From contig CAVAJR010000005.1 in assembly GCA_963589005.1 (NCBI GenBank), positions 40,146 through 104,145 of the forward strand: a stretch of DNA of 64,000 nt, read 5' to 3'. The notes under the pieces were generated by a model. The model ran no database searches and was not told the origin of the DNA. It saw only the letters and a list, made by a program, of their open reading frames with translations. A program made the translations under genes and the position numbers. Within the stretch, counting starts at the first letter, position 1, and each line of letters starts with the position of its first letter. This document shows positions 1 through 8,828 of this stretch, piece by piece. This DNA is from RGIG5612 sp963589005. GTDB taxonomy: Bacteria; Bacillota; Clostridia; Lachnospirales; Lachnospiraceae.

Positions 1-1
1 A

Positions 2-82
2 GCTGAAGATCCTATGCTGTGCGTAGCCATCGGCACAGGAATGTTTATTGAATATTTAAGCGGAGATAAGACATTATCCTGA
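2..82 (+). CDS. mreB: C-terminal end of MreB/Mbl rod-shape protein (partial)
   Basis: Only the last 26 codons are inside the window, ending in TGA at 80-82. The peptide AEDPMLCVAIGTGMFIEYLS resembles the C-terminus of MreB-family actin homologues, where an 'adDPlxcVaiGtG' segment precedes the end. MreB forms membrane-associated filaments that guide lateral cell-wall synthesis. The gene lies 52 bp upstream of recD2 in the same direction and may share its transcript. Assignment rests on a short segment, so the exact paralogue (MreB, Mbl) is not certain. Confidence 0.72.
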   Translation, partial: AEDPMLCVAIGTGMFIEYLSGDKTLS

Positions 83-134
83 TAAGCTGATTGCAGCTGA
101 CAGTACATGGAACTTACAGAAAAAGGGATTTGCA

Positions 135-2558
135 TTGGATACATTAAAGGGCTGTGTAGAGAAAGTAATATTCAGAAATCGAGAAAATGGTTATACAGTT
201 TTAAGTGTGGAAAACAATGACGATACATATGTATGTGTCGGAAGTTTTCAGGAGATTAGCGCCGGAGAATTCATGGAATTTTCCGGCGAATTTGCATACC
301 ATCCTAAATATGGTGAGCAATTCAAGGCTCAGTCTGCCAAAAGCATAATTCCTGACGATCTGGAGTCTATAGAGCGATATCTGGGAAGCGGAGCTATTAA
401 GGGAATAGGCACGGTTACTGCCAAGAGGATAATCGCCAGATTCGGCACGGACACCTTGAGAATTCTGGACGAAGAGCCGGAACGTCTGGCTGAGATAAAG
501 GGAATAAGCAGGAAGAAAGCATTAGAGATTGCTTCATCTCAGGAAGAAAAGAAGGATATGCGAAATGCCATGATATTCATGGGCGATTACGGTATCTCCA
601 ATGCTTTGGCAGTTAAATTGTATGGGCAGTACGGTCAGGATATTTATACGATCATCAGAGACAATCCGTATCAGTTAGCTGATGAAGTAAACGGTATGGG
701 ATTTAAGAAAGCCGATGAGATAGCATTTAAGGCAGGAATAGATCCGGGAAGTGATTTTAGGATCAAGGCATGCATGATATATGAATTGCAGCATGCCCTT
801 GATAACGGACATACGTATTTGCCAGATGATATTTTGAAACAGAAGGTTCTTGCAACGTTGCAGCCATCAACCATGGATGATATATGTGAGATAGAAGATC
901 AAGATCTGGAGCGCTGTCTGATGGATCTTGCGATCGACAGCAGAGTTATAATCAAGTCAGTAGAAATGCCGATTCAGAGGGACAATACTTCATCGCCGGA
1001 AAATGCAAAATGCAATCCTATGGATAATGCTTCATCAATATCAGCTGATCTGGATGGAGCAAATCTTGAATTCTATGGACCTGATCTGGAGGTACGTGTG
1101 CCAGCCTGCGAATCTGATGAGAGTAAGCGGGAGGAATATCGTCAGATCTATTATTCTCAGAATTATTATACAGAACTTGGTATTGCCAGAATGATGGTTG
1201 ACCTGAACCTGAAGACGGATATAGATGACAGCAGATTCGAAGCGCGCGTAAGTGAGGTGGAAGCAAGCACCAGGATCAAGCTTGACGATCTGCAGAGACA
1301 GGCGATAAGAGCAGCGGTTAATTCCGGAATATTGATCATTACCGGCGGACCTGGAACGGGTAAGACAACTACCATAAATGCTCTCATAAAATACTTTGAG
1401 GATGACAAAAGGGAGATTCTTCTGGCCGCACCTACGGGACGTGCAGCCAAAAGGATGACAGAAGCTACAGGATATGAGGCCAAGACGATTCATCGCATGC
1501 TGGAATTGTCAACGAAGCTAGATGATACATCGGCAGGAGCGAGGTTTAACAGAAATGAGGAATGTCCCCTGGAGGCTGATGTAATAATCATAGACGAAAT
1601 GTCTATGGTTGATATATTTTTGATGAATGCGCTGCTTAGAGCGATTTCTCCGGGAACCAGGCTTATATTGGTAGGCGACGTTGATCAGCTCCCCAGCGTA
1701 GGGGCAGGAAATGTATTAAAAGATCTGATAGACAGCGGAAGATTTAATACTGTCAAGCTGGTTAAGATCTTCAGACAGGCTGAGGAGAGTGAGATTGTTG
1801 TTAATGCCCATAAAATAAATAACGGCGAGCCGATAACATTAAAAAGCAGCAGCAAGGACTTTATTTTTCTCAGAAGGGAGTCACCGCAGGCTGTGGCAAG
1901 TGCCGTCCTTACTCTTGTACGTGATAAGCTCCCTAAATATGTAAATACTGACATAAGGGAGATACAGGTGCTGTCCCCTATGAAAAATGGCAATCTCGGA
2001 GTTATTGCACTTAATAAATTCCTGCAGACCAGCCTTAATCCGGCGGCATCTGACAAAAAAGAGCTGGCTGTGGGCAGCATGATTTTCCGTGAAGGTGACA
2101 AGGTCATGCACATCAAGAATAATTATGACCTGGAGTGGGAAATGAGGACTGCGACAGGATTTGCATATGATAAGGGTACCGGCGTATTTAACGGGGACAT
2201 CGGCATTATCAGTCAGATAAATGAGCATCGTCAGATGTTAGAGGTGATATTTGACGACGACAAATATGTTATCTACGGATACGAGCAGTTAGAGGAGCTT
2301 ACGCTTGCATATGCCGTAACGGTTCATAAATCACAGGGAAGCGAATACCCGGCGATAATATTGCCGATTCTTACGGGACCACAGATCCTGATGAACAGGA
2401 ACATCCTCTATACTGCCGTAACGCGTGCTAAAAAGTGCGTTGTTATAGTGGGAAATGATGCAGTAGTAGAGAAGATGATAGAAAATACCAGAGAGCAGGA
2501 ACGCTATACCGGGCTGAAGGATAGAGTACGGGAAATCGTTGATCATGTTAGAATCTAA
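135..2558 (+). CDS. recD2: RecD2-type ATP-dependent DNA helicase (SF1B)
   Basis: 807-residue RecD2/TraA-family helicase, a 5'-3' DNA helicase that works without RecBC in Gram-positive bacteria and is linked to DNA repair and replication-fork maintenance. Visible features: N-terminal OB-like region, helix-hairpin-helix segments (GIGTVTAKRIIARFG around residue 90 and GISRKKALEIA around 120), Walker A GGPGTGKTTT (about 405), Walker B DEMSMVD, VGDVDQLPSVGAG, and motif VI-like VHKSQGSEYP near 730. A Ser/Asp/Glu-rich stretch of about 60 residues (280-345) sits before the motor and makes the protein longer than the usual 740 or so. The start is TTG. It overlaps comF by a few codons, so the two are translationally coupled. 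Confidence 0.93.
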   Translation: MDTLKGCVEKVIFRNRENGYTVLSVENNDDTYVCVGSFQEISAGEFMEFSGEFAYHPKYGEQFKAQSAKSIIPDDLESIERYLGSGAIKGIGTVTAKRIIARFGTDTLRILDEEPERLAEIKGISRKKALEIASSQEEKKDMRNAMIFMGDYGISNALAVKLYGQYGQDIYTIIRDNPYQLADEVNGMGFKKADEIAFKAGIDPGSDFRIKACMIYELQHALDNGHTYLPDDILKQKVLATLQPSTMDDICEIEDQDLERCLMDLAIDSRVIIKSVEMPIQRDNTSSPENAKCNPMDNASSISADLDGANLEFYGPDLEVRVPACESDESKREEYRQIYYSQNYYTELGIARMMVDLNLKTDIDDSRFEARVSEVEASTRIKLDDLQRQAIRAAVNSGILIITGGPGTGKTTTINALIKYFEDDKREILLAAPTGRAAKRMTEATGYEAKTIHRMLELSTKLDDTSAGARFNRNEECPLEADVIIIDEMSMVDIFLMNALLRAISPGTRLILVGDVDQLPSVGAGNVLKDLIDSGRFNTVKLVKIFRQAEESEIVVNAHKINNGEPITLKSSSKDFIFLRRESPQAVASAVLTLVRDKLPKYVNTDIREIQVLSPMKNGNLGVIALNKFLQTSLNPAASDKKELAVGSMIFREGDKVMHIKNNYDLEWEMRTATGFAYDKGTGVFNGDIGIISQINEHRQMLEVIFDDDKYVIYGYEQLEELTLAYAVTVHKSQGSEYPAIILPILTGPQILMNRNILYTAVTRAKKCVVIVGNDAVVEKMIENTREQERYTGLKDRVREIVDHVRI

Positions 2559-3327
2559 GAAGCTGACTTGTTACAAAAACAGCATACTTCAGCTGCTGTA
2601 TCCCAGAAAGTGTCCGGTATGCGGCAAAATCATTAATGCTGAGAGAATTATCCTTCGAGGTAATACAGATAATTGTAATCCGTATATCTGCTCATCTTGC
2701 TATGAGAAATTAAATATCGTATCGGGTGCGCGCTGCATGAAGTGTTCAAGACCTCTCGAGGATAATACAGCGGAGTATTGTACTGATTGCATATCGAGAA
2801 TAAGGCACTTTGATCAGGGGATTGCGCTTCTGATCCACGATGATGTGTCTAAAAAGATCTTATATGGTCTTAAATATTCCAACAAACGAGATAATGCTGA
2901 TGTGCTGGCATATGAAGCAGCAAGAAGACTTGCTGATATTATCGCTTACTGGGATCCTGACGTGATAGTACCTGTTCCCGTACACAAAAAACGAGAGCTT
3001 GAAAGAGGATATAATCAAGCTGAGGTTCTGGCAAGAAAGTTCGTAGGGTTCCTGAAGAATGATGGCATTGAATACAAGCTGGATCCACGTCTTCTCAGGA
3101 GAAATAAGCAGACTGTAGCCCAGAAGAAGCTGGGAAATGAGCAGCGGCAGGAAAACCTGAAAAATGCATTCGAGGTAAATGAGAGGGTACTTGAATATTG
3201 TGAATATAAGAGCATTTTGCTTATAGATGATATTTACACATCGGGAGCGACCCTGTCGGAATGTGCCGGAGCGCTGAAAAATGCCGGAATAGAGAAAGTA
3301 TACTTCCTGACATTCAGTATCGGATGA
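2545..3327 (+). CDS. comFC: ComF family phosphoribosyltransferase-like protein
   Basis: About 260 residues. The N-terminus has a cysteine-rich zinc-binding region with CPVCGK, CSSC, CMKC and CTDC pairs, followed by a type I phosphoribosyltransferase domain with the PRPP-binding loop ILLIDDIYTSGATLSE near the C-terminus. This layout is the ComFC/GntX family, which supports natural transformation in Bacillus relatives, although many members occur in non-competent anaerobes. ATG at 2545 was chosen; an in-frame TTG at 2539 is also possible. The start lies inside the end of recD2. No comFA helicase is seen here. Confidence 0.88.
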   Translation: MLESKKLTCYKNSILQLLYPRKCPVCGKIINAERIILRGNTDNCNPYICSSCYEKLNIVSGARCMKCSRPLEDNTAEYCTDCISRIRHFDQGIALLIHDDVSKKILYGLKYSNKRDNADVLAYEAARRLADIIAYWDPDVIVPVPVHKKRELERGYNQAEVLARKFVGFLKNDGIEYKLDPRLLRRNKQTVAQKKLGNEQRQENLKNAFEVNERVLEYCEYKSILLIDDIYTSGATLSECAGALKNAGIEKVYFLTFSIG

Positions 3328-3434
3328 TGAAAATATTATCTTCAAACTTTATTGCTCAAACCAGGAAATGAACAGGAATGTTCGTTTATAGTGCAATCAG
3401 TTGATAAAATATTGATACTGCTGAGATTGAACCT

Positions 3435-4190
3435 CTAGATATAGACGTCTACATTGACTTTATGTCGTCCTTTACCAGTCATGCCATCCATTCCGACATA
3501 AATAAATTTACCGAAGCCCCTTACAGAGATTCGTGAATCAGGTTTGGGAAAATAGCTGGTATTCTCGCATTGAAGTCCGTTTACGAAGACCTTCTTGCCC
3601 TTGAATAACTCCTGTGCCTGGTTTCGTGACAGGTTATACAGCTTAGAGATAACCGCATCAAGCCGCTCAGAGGGAATGATCAGCTGTCGTCTGTCAAGGC
3701 GTGGGGTGATAGTCTCCGGCAGAGAATCTGCAATAGCGGCTTTAACAGATGTATGGCGTATCTGAACTAAATTTTCCTTAATGTAATCGGCAATATGGTT
3801 GATGCAGAAAATGTATGCTGTCTTATCTGAAATAATGATGTCCCCAAGGAGTTCCCTCTCGATTCCAAGGTTCATGAGTGCACCGAGATAATCCCTGTGG
3901 TTTAAATCTTCACCGAATTTTTTTATTAATGGCTGCACAATAAGGCAGGAAATCGGAAAGGGCTGATCATATCCCAGATCCGATTCCCTGCCAAATCTTA
4001 CAACACAGCGTTCGGATGATTCAATGCCGCCGGATATCATGATTCCGGCATAATTTAATTCCTTCTCGATACTCATAAATTCTGCAAGTTCTGACTCTGA
4101 GAGAAAGTTAGAAAACGTATACATATTATTGCTATATGATCTTTCTGCAAGGTCTCGCAGATGATTCAGGAGTATGTCGGTATTGTTCAT
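3435..4190 (-). CDS. ylmH: YlmH-like S4-domain RNA-binding protein
   Basis: 251 residues, matching YlmH of Gram-positive bacteria: an N-terminal alpha/beta region followed by a C-terminal S4 RNA-binding domain (about 175-240; SERLDAVISKLYNLSRNQAQ ... GKKVFVNG). YlmH usually lies in the division/sepF cluster and has been connected to rescue of stalled ribosomes. Here it is instead downstream of proC, with a hairpin (4260-4300) between them, and converges on comF. Position away from the division cluster is slightly unusual. Confidence 0.85.
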   Translation of the reverse strand: MNNTDILLNHLRDLAERSYSNNMYTFSNFLSESELAEFMSIEKELNYAGIMISGGIESSERCVVRFGRESDLGYDQPFPISCLIVQPLIKKFGEDLNHRDYLGALMNLGIERELLGDIIISDKTAYIFCINHIADYIKENLVQIRHTSVKAAIADSLPETITPRLDRRQLIIPSERLDAVISKLYNLSRNQAQELFKGKKVFVNGLQCENTSYFPKPDSRISVRGFGKFIYVGMDGMTGKGRHKVNVDVYI

Positions 4191-4259
4191 AATCTAAAAT
4201 CTTTTCGTAATAACTGGAATTTATTCGGGTTAAATACTGAAGCTTGACGGAAAAAGGTC

Positions 4260-4300
4260 AGCCGCATTTTCTGTAGGACATTTCCCTAGAAAATGTGGCT
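4260..4300 (-). terminator. Hairpin between proC and ylmH, terminator-like
   Basis: Arms AGCCGCATTTTCT (4260-4272) and AGAAAATGTGGCT (4288-4300) pair over 13 bases with one G-T pair. On the minus strand the stem is followed shortly by a T5 run, so it could end or attenuate the proC transcript before ylmH. Confidence 0.5.
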
Positions 4301-4351
4301 GTGTCCGCTGTCCTTACTATGATGACAAAGGCATGCTGTCTGTGGCGATGG

Positions 4352-5167
4352 TTATTTGCCGAGTTTACAATTCTTCTCAGTGGATTTAACTATTGACTGA
4401 GCAGCCGCATACCTGAAACCATTGGCTTCAAGCGCAGACACGCCGGCTATTGTAGATCCGCCAGGGGAACATACTTCATCCTTTAGCTGTTCCGGATGCT
4501 TGCCAGATTCGAGAACCATAGCAGCAGATCCCATGACTGTCTGAGCGGCAAGTTTGATTGCGAGATTACGCGGAACACCTACCTCGACAGCCCCGTCGGC
4601 CAGTGCCTCAATGAACATATATACATAAGCTGGAGCACAGCCGCTGATGCTGGATGTAATGTCGAATTTAGCCTCGGAGATGTGTTCAAAATTTCCGGCA
4701 TGAGACATGATCTGAAGAAATTCCTGAATGGTGTCTTCTGAGATATCGTCTGCGTACGTGTACAGAGTAGTGCCGTTGCCGATGGCAACGGGAGTATTAG
4801 GCATAAGCCTTATGACAGGATAAGTATTTGCAATGCTCTGGCTGACTGTTTCAATTGTAACACCGGCTGCTATTGTAACAACAACATGACGTATGCCGTT
4901 TGACTTATGTTCAGCCAGAAGGGGCGCGATGGAAGCTGCTGTGCTTCTGATCACATTCGGCTTTACAGCCAGTACAATATATTCAGACTCGCAGGCGACC
5001 TGGGCCTCACTTTCTGCAATGACGCATCCGCTATCATGAACGAGCTTATCCATCTTGCTCTGATTGTGATCAAATATAAGTATATTACTGCCGCCTATTT
5101 CCCTGGATGCAGCCATTACCAGGGCTGAGCCCATATTGCCTGCTCCTATAAATCCTATTTTATACAT
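4352..5167 (-). CDS. proC: Pyrroline-5-carboxylate reductase
   Basis: 271 residues, normal length for ProC, which reduces 1-pyrroline-5-carboxylate to proline with NAD(P)H in the cytoplasm. The N-terminal Rossmann motif is IGFIGAGNMGSAL (residues 4-16). The C-terminal dimerisation region carries the family signature around DEVCSPGGSTIAGVSALE (about 229-246). RLMPNTPVAIGNG (about 119-131) is also typical. It is transcribed divergently from the str operon, and no proA/proB is adjacent. Confidence 0.95.
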   Translation of the reverse strand: MYKIGFIGAGNMGSALVMAASREIGGSNILIFDHNQSKMDKLVHDSGCVIAESEAQVACESEYIVLAVKPNVIRSTAASIAPLLAEHKSNGIRHVVVTIAAGVTIETVSQSIANTYPVIRLMPNTPVAIGNGTTLYTYADDISEDTIQEFLQIMSHAGNFEHISEAKFDITSSISGCAPAYVYMFIEALADGAVEVGVPRNLAIKLAAQTVMGSAAMVLESGKHPEQLKDEVCSPGGSTIAGVSALEANGFRYAAAQSIVKSTEKNCKLGK

Positions 5168-5241
5168 AAAAACCTCTGAACTTTCTTTGGCAGATAACTA
5201 TGCCTGTTTATACAGTCATAGCCATAAACAAAAACCAACTG

Positions 5242-5276
5242 CTGCGTACCGAGAATTCCTGTACGCAGTTACTGCA
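5242..5276. promoter_or_regulatory. Inverted repeat in the proC-rpsL divergent region
   Basis: AACTG-C-TGCGTAC and GTACGCAGTT form an imperfect 12-base stem around a short A/T-rich loop. The 5168-5468 gap holds this hairpin and the rpsL promoter and no gene. It may be in the proC leader or be an operator; the sequence does not decide. Confidence 0.35.
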
Positions 5277-5353
5277 TATTTAAAGAAATAATACTCTAAA
5301 TGGACGAAGTGTCAATATGCTGCTAACATGCTGCAAATCCCCGGATTTTTCGG

Positions 5354-5383
5354 TTGACACGGTAAGCGGTGCTGCAGTATAAT
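5354..5383 (+). promoter_or_regulatory. Strong sigma-A-type promoter of the str operon
   Basis: A perfect -35 TTGACA (5354-5359) and perfect -10 TATAAT (5378-5383) are separated by 18 bp. Transcription would start near 5390, leaving a leader of about 80 nt before rpsL. This is a full consensus, as expected for a ribosomal protein operon. Confidence 0.88.
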
Positions 5384-5468
5384 GCTCAAGCACGCGATTT
5401 TGGGTGCCAATTTTTTGTGCCTAACTTAAGCGTGACATTTGTATAACTTTCAAGGAAAGGAGAATAAT

Positions 5469-5891
5469 ATGCCAACATTTAACCAGTTAGTTAGAAAAGG
5501 CAGACAGACAGCAGTTAAGAAGTCTACAGCTCCTGCTCTTCAGAAGAGCTTCAACTCTCTTCGCAAGAAGACAAATGATACACCTTCACCACAGAAGCGT
5601 GGCGTTTGTACAGCAGTTAAGACAGCTACACCTAAGAAGCCTAATTCAGCTCTTAGAAAGATTGCCAGAGTTCGTCTGTCAAATGGTATCGAAGTAACAA
5701 GCTACATTCCGGGTGAAGGACACAACCTTCAGGAGCATAGCGTCGTTCTGGTTCGTGGCGGAAGAGTAAAAGACCTTCCTGGTACAAGATACCACGTAAT
5801 CAGAGGTACATTAGATACCGCAGGTGTTGCTAATCGTATGCAGGCTCGCAGCAAGTATGGCGCTAAGAAGCCTAAGGCTAAGAAGAAATAA
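5469..5891 (+). CDS. rpsL: 30S ribosomal protein S12
   Basis: 140 residues beginning MPTFNQLVRKGR, the universal S12 start, preceded by AAGGAAAGGAG. The longer open frame from 5439 has no support. S12 sits at the decoding centre. The conserved loops TPKKPNSALRKIARV and YIPGEGHNLQEHS are present; the lysine at the streptomycin-resistance position (PKKPNS) is the susceptible form. First gene of the str operon. No rpoBC genes precede it, unlike many Firmicutes. Confidence 0.98.
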   Translation: MPTFNQLVRKGRQTAVKKSTAPALQKSFNSLRKKTNDTPSPQKRGVCTAVKTATPKKPNSALRKIARVRLSNGIEVTSYIPGEGHNLQEHSVVLVRGGRVKDLPGTRYHVIRGTLDTAGVANRMQARSKYGAKKPKAKKK

Positions 5892-5939
5892 CACCAAAAA
5901 CTTACAATTGAAGATGGTTGCTGGAACATATTATTCCAA

Positions 5940-6010
5940 TAAATAAATCTGCAGGCTTTCTGAAATGTCTGCAGAGGGACGGGACTTTATCTATGGTCCC
6001 GCCCACATCT
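5940..6010 (+). promoter_or_regulatory. Structured rpsL-rpsG intercistronic region
   Basis: The 201-bp gap between S12 and S7 holds two possible stems: CTGCAG repeated around 5951 and 5972, and GGGACGGGAC pairing with GTCCCGCCC (about 5977-6004). In E. coli, S7 represses translation by binding the S12-S7 intercistronic region; whether this stretch plays the same role is inference. Confidence 0.4.
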
Positions 6011-6092
6011 GTTTAGAATCTGATTTATGTCCGGCACCGACACAAAAAGTGAGTACCTATGAATTAATTTTTTAGTTAAGGAGGGAAGAAAC

Positions 6093-6563
6093 GTGCCACG
6101 TAAAGGACATACCCCAAAAAGAGACGTATTGGCGGATCCGCTGTACGGCAGCAAAGTTGTAACAAAGCTTATCAATCAGGTTATGCTTGATGGTAAGAAG
6201 GGCGTAGCACAGAAGATAGTTTACGGTGCGTTTGCAAGAGTTGAAGAGAAGACCGGTAAGCCGGCTCTCGAAACATTCGAACAGGCGCTTAATAATGTTA
6301 TGCCTCAGTTAGAAGTAAAGGCAAGGAGAATCGGTGGTGCTACATATCAGGTACCTATGGAAGTAAGACCTGAAAGACGTCAGGCTCTCGGTCTTCGTTG
6401 GCTTACTACTTTCTCACGCGCAAGATCTGAGAAGACTATGGAAGAAAGACTTGCTAACGAGATCATGGATGCAGCTAATGAAACAGGCTCATCAGTTAAG
6501 AGAAAAGAAGACATGCATAGAATGGCAGAGGCTAATAAGGCATTTGCTCATTATAGGTTTTAA
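6093..6563 (+). CDS. rpsG: 30S ribosomal protein S7
   Basis: 156 residues, MPRKGHTPKRDVLADPLYGS, starting with GTG after AAGGAGGG. S7 nucleates assembly of the 30S head and contacts tRNA in the E site. Conserved segments VMLDGKKGVAQKIVYGA and RRIGGATYQVPMEVRPERR are visible. It lies 12 bp upstream of fusA, so the two are co-translated. Confidence 0.98.
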   Translation: MPRKGHTPKRDVLADPLYGSKVVTKLINQVMLDGKKGVAQKIVYGAFARVEEKTGKPALETFEQALNNVMPQLEVKARRIGGATYQVPMEVRPERRQALGLRWLTTFSRARSEKTMEERLANEIMDAANETGSSVKRKEDMHRMAEANKAFAHYRF

Positions 6564-6575
6564 TTAGGAGGAAAA

Positions 6576-8690
6576 ATGGCAGGAAGAGAATATCCACTGG
6601 AACGCACCAGGAATATTGGTATCATGGCTCATATCGATGCCGGCAAGACCACACTTACTGAACGTATCCTTTATTATACCGGTGTAAATTACAAGATTGG
6701 TGATACTCATGAAGGTACTGCTACCATGGACTGGATGGCTCAGGAGCAGGAGAGAGGTATCACGATCACTTCCGCAGCTACAACATGCCATTGGACCTTG
6801 CAGAAGGAAAACAAGAAGATGCCTGGAGCATTGGAACACCGTATCAACATCATTGATACACCGGGACACGTTGACTTTACAGTAGAAGTTGAGCGTTCAC
6901 TGCGTGTACTCGATGGCGCTGTAGGTGTATTCTGCGCTAAGGGCGGTGTTGAGCCACAGTCTGAAAACGTATGGAGACAGGCTGACAAATATAACGTACC
7001 TCGTATGGCATTCATCAACAAGATGGATATCATGGGTGCCAATTTCTACAATGCAGTAAGCATGATCAAGAGCCGTCTGGGCAAGAATGCTATTCCTATC
7101 CAGCTTCCTATCGGAGCTGAGGATTCATTTGTCGGAATCGTAGATCTTTTTGAGATGCAGGCTTACATCTACAATGATGATAAGGGCGAGGATATCTCAA
7201 TTGTTCCTATTCCGGAAGATATGAAGGATCAGTCAGAGATCTATCATGATGATATGATCGAGAAGATCTGTGAGTTAGATGACGATCTTACAATGGCATA
7301 TCTCGAAGGCGAAGAGATCACAACAGAGCAGCTTAAGGCAGCTCTCAGAAAGGGCACATGTGAGGGCAAGGCAGTTCCGGTATGCTGCGGTACTGCTTAC
7401 AGAAATAAAGGCGTTCAGAAACTTCTGGATGCAGTCGTTGAATTTATGCCGTCACCGCTTGATATCCCTGATATCGAGGGCGTTGATCTGGAAGGCAATC
7501 CGACAACACGTCCGTCATCTGATGATGAACCATTTGCAGCTCTTGCATTCAAGATTATGACAGACCCATTCGTTGGACGTCTTGCTTATATCAGAGTTTA
7601 TTCAGGTACAATGAATTCCGGCTCATATGTGCTTAACGCAACAAAGGGCAAGAAGGAACGTGCCGGACGTATCGTTCAGATGCATGCTAATAAGCGTCAG
7701 GAGATTGATAAGGTTTATTCAGGCGATATCGCTGCAGTAGTTGGATTTAAAGCTACTACAACAGGTGATACGATCTGCGACGAGCAGCATCCTGTAATTC
7801 TTGAATCTATGGAATTCCCGGAGCCGGTTATTGAGGTTGCTATCGAGCCTAAGACCAAAGCAGGTCAGGGCAAGATGGGCGAAGCACTTCAGAAACTTGC
7901 TGAAGAAGATCCTACATTCAGAGCATATACAAATGCTGATACCGGTCAGACTATTATCGCAGGTATGGGCGAGCTTCACCTTGAGATTATCGTAGACAGA
8001 CTTCTTCGTGAGTTCAAAGTAGAAGCAAATGTTGGTGCTCCACAGGTTGCATATAAGGAGACATTTACTAAAGCAGTTGATGTTGACAGCAAATATGCTA
8101 AGCAGTCAGGTGGTAAAGGACAGTACGGACATTGTAAAGTTAAGTTCGAACCAATGGATCCTAACGGCGAGAAGACCTTCGAGTTCGTTAATGAGGTTAC
8201 AGGCGGTGCTATTCCTAAGGAATATATCCCGGCTGTTGGCGAAGGTATCGAAGAAGCAGCTAAGGCCGGTGTCCTTGCAGGATTCCCGGTTCTTGGTGTT
8301 AAGGCTACCGTTTGGGACGGATCTTATCATGAAGTCGACTCATCTGAAATGGCATTCCACATTGCCGGATCACTGGCATTCAAGGATGCTATGAGCAAGG
8401 GTGATCCTGTTCTGCTTGAGCCTATCATGAAGGTTGAAGTTAATACACCTGAAGAGTACATGGGCGATGTTATCGGCGATATCAACAGCCGCCGCGGACG
8501 TATCGAAGGAATGGAAGATATCGGCGGAGCAAGAATGATCAAGGGATTTGTTCCATTGTCAGAGATGTTCGGATATGCAACTGACCTTCGTTCTAAGACC
8601 CAGGGCCGTGGTAACTACTCAATGTTCTTCGAGAAGTATGAGAAGGTACCTAAGTCAGTTCAGGACAAGATTATAAATACTAAAAAATAA
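6576..8690 (+). CDS. fusA: Elongation factor G
   Basis: 704 residues, full-length EF-G, the GTPase that drives ribosomal translocation. G1 AHIDAGKTTLTERIL (about 19-33), switch II DTPGHVDF, G4 NKMD, then domains II-V with the typical C-terminal RGRIEGMEDIGGARMIKGFVPLSEMFGYATDLRS-type segment. RBS AGGAGG is 7 bases before ATG. Member of the str operon; no sign of a fusidic-acid-related paralogue. Confidence 0.98.
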   Translation: MAGREYPLERTRNIGIMAHIDAGKTTLTERILYYTGVNYKIGDTHEGTATMDWMAQEQERGITITSAATTCHWTLQKENKKMPGALEHRINIIDTPGHVDFTVEVERSLRVLDGAVGVFCAKGGVEPQSENVWRQADKYNVPRMAFINKMDIMGANFYNAVSMIKSRLGKNAIPIQLPIGAEDSFVGIVDLFEMQAYIYNDDKGEDISIVPIPEDMKDQSEIYHDDMIEKICELDDDLTMAYLEGEEITTEQLKAALRKGTCEGKAVPVCCGTAYRNKGVQKLLDAVVEFMPSPLDIPDIEGVDLEGNPTTRPSSDDEPFAALAFKIMTDPFVGRLAYIRVYSGTMNSGSYVLNATKGKKERAGRIVQMHANKRQEIDKVYSGDIAAVVGFKATTTGDTICDEQHPVILESMEFPEPVIEVAIEPKTKAGQGKMGEALQKLAEEDPTFRAYTNADTGQTIIAGMGELHLEIIVDRLLREFKVEANVGAPQVAYKETFTKAVDVDSKYAKQSGGKGQYGHCKVKFEPMDPNGEKTFEFVNEVTGGAIPKEYIPAVGEGIEEAAKAGVLAGFPVLGVKATVWDGSYHEVDSSEMAFHIAGSLAFKDAMSKGDPVLLEPIMKVEVNTPEEYMGDVIGDINSRRGRIEGMEDIGGARMIKGFVPLSEMFGYATDLRSKTQGRGNYSMFFEKYEKVPKSVQDKIINTKK

Positions 8691-8694
8691 TACT

Positions 8695-8756
8695 AAAGGC
8701 TGAATAATGCTTGAAAATAAAGCAGATATTTAATATAATCTGCAATAGCCTTTATT
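8695..8756 (+). promoter_or_regulatory. Hairpin and short inverted repeats between fusA and tuf
   Basis: AAAGGCT (8695-8701) pairs with AGCCTTT (8747-8753) and encloses a GCAGAT/ATCTGC stem, followed by a modest T-rich stretch. Just after it are two GC-rich mini-palindromes (ACCCGTTACGGGT and CCCGTATAGGG, 8765-8800). It may attenuate between fusA and tuf or stabilise a processed tuf mRNA; a separate tuf promoter is not obvious. Confidence 0.45.
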
Positions 8757-8828
8757 AAGAATTGACCCGTTACGGGTTCAAGTAATTGGCCCGTATAGGG
8801 TATGAATTTTCAAGGAGGATTTTACAAA

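Noticed and set aside
5439..5468. N-terminal extension of rpsL
   Set aside because: S12 starts universally with MPTxxQLxR and the RBS is placed for ATG 5469.
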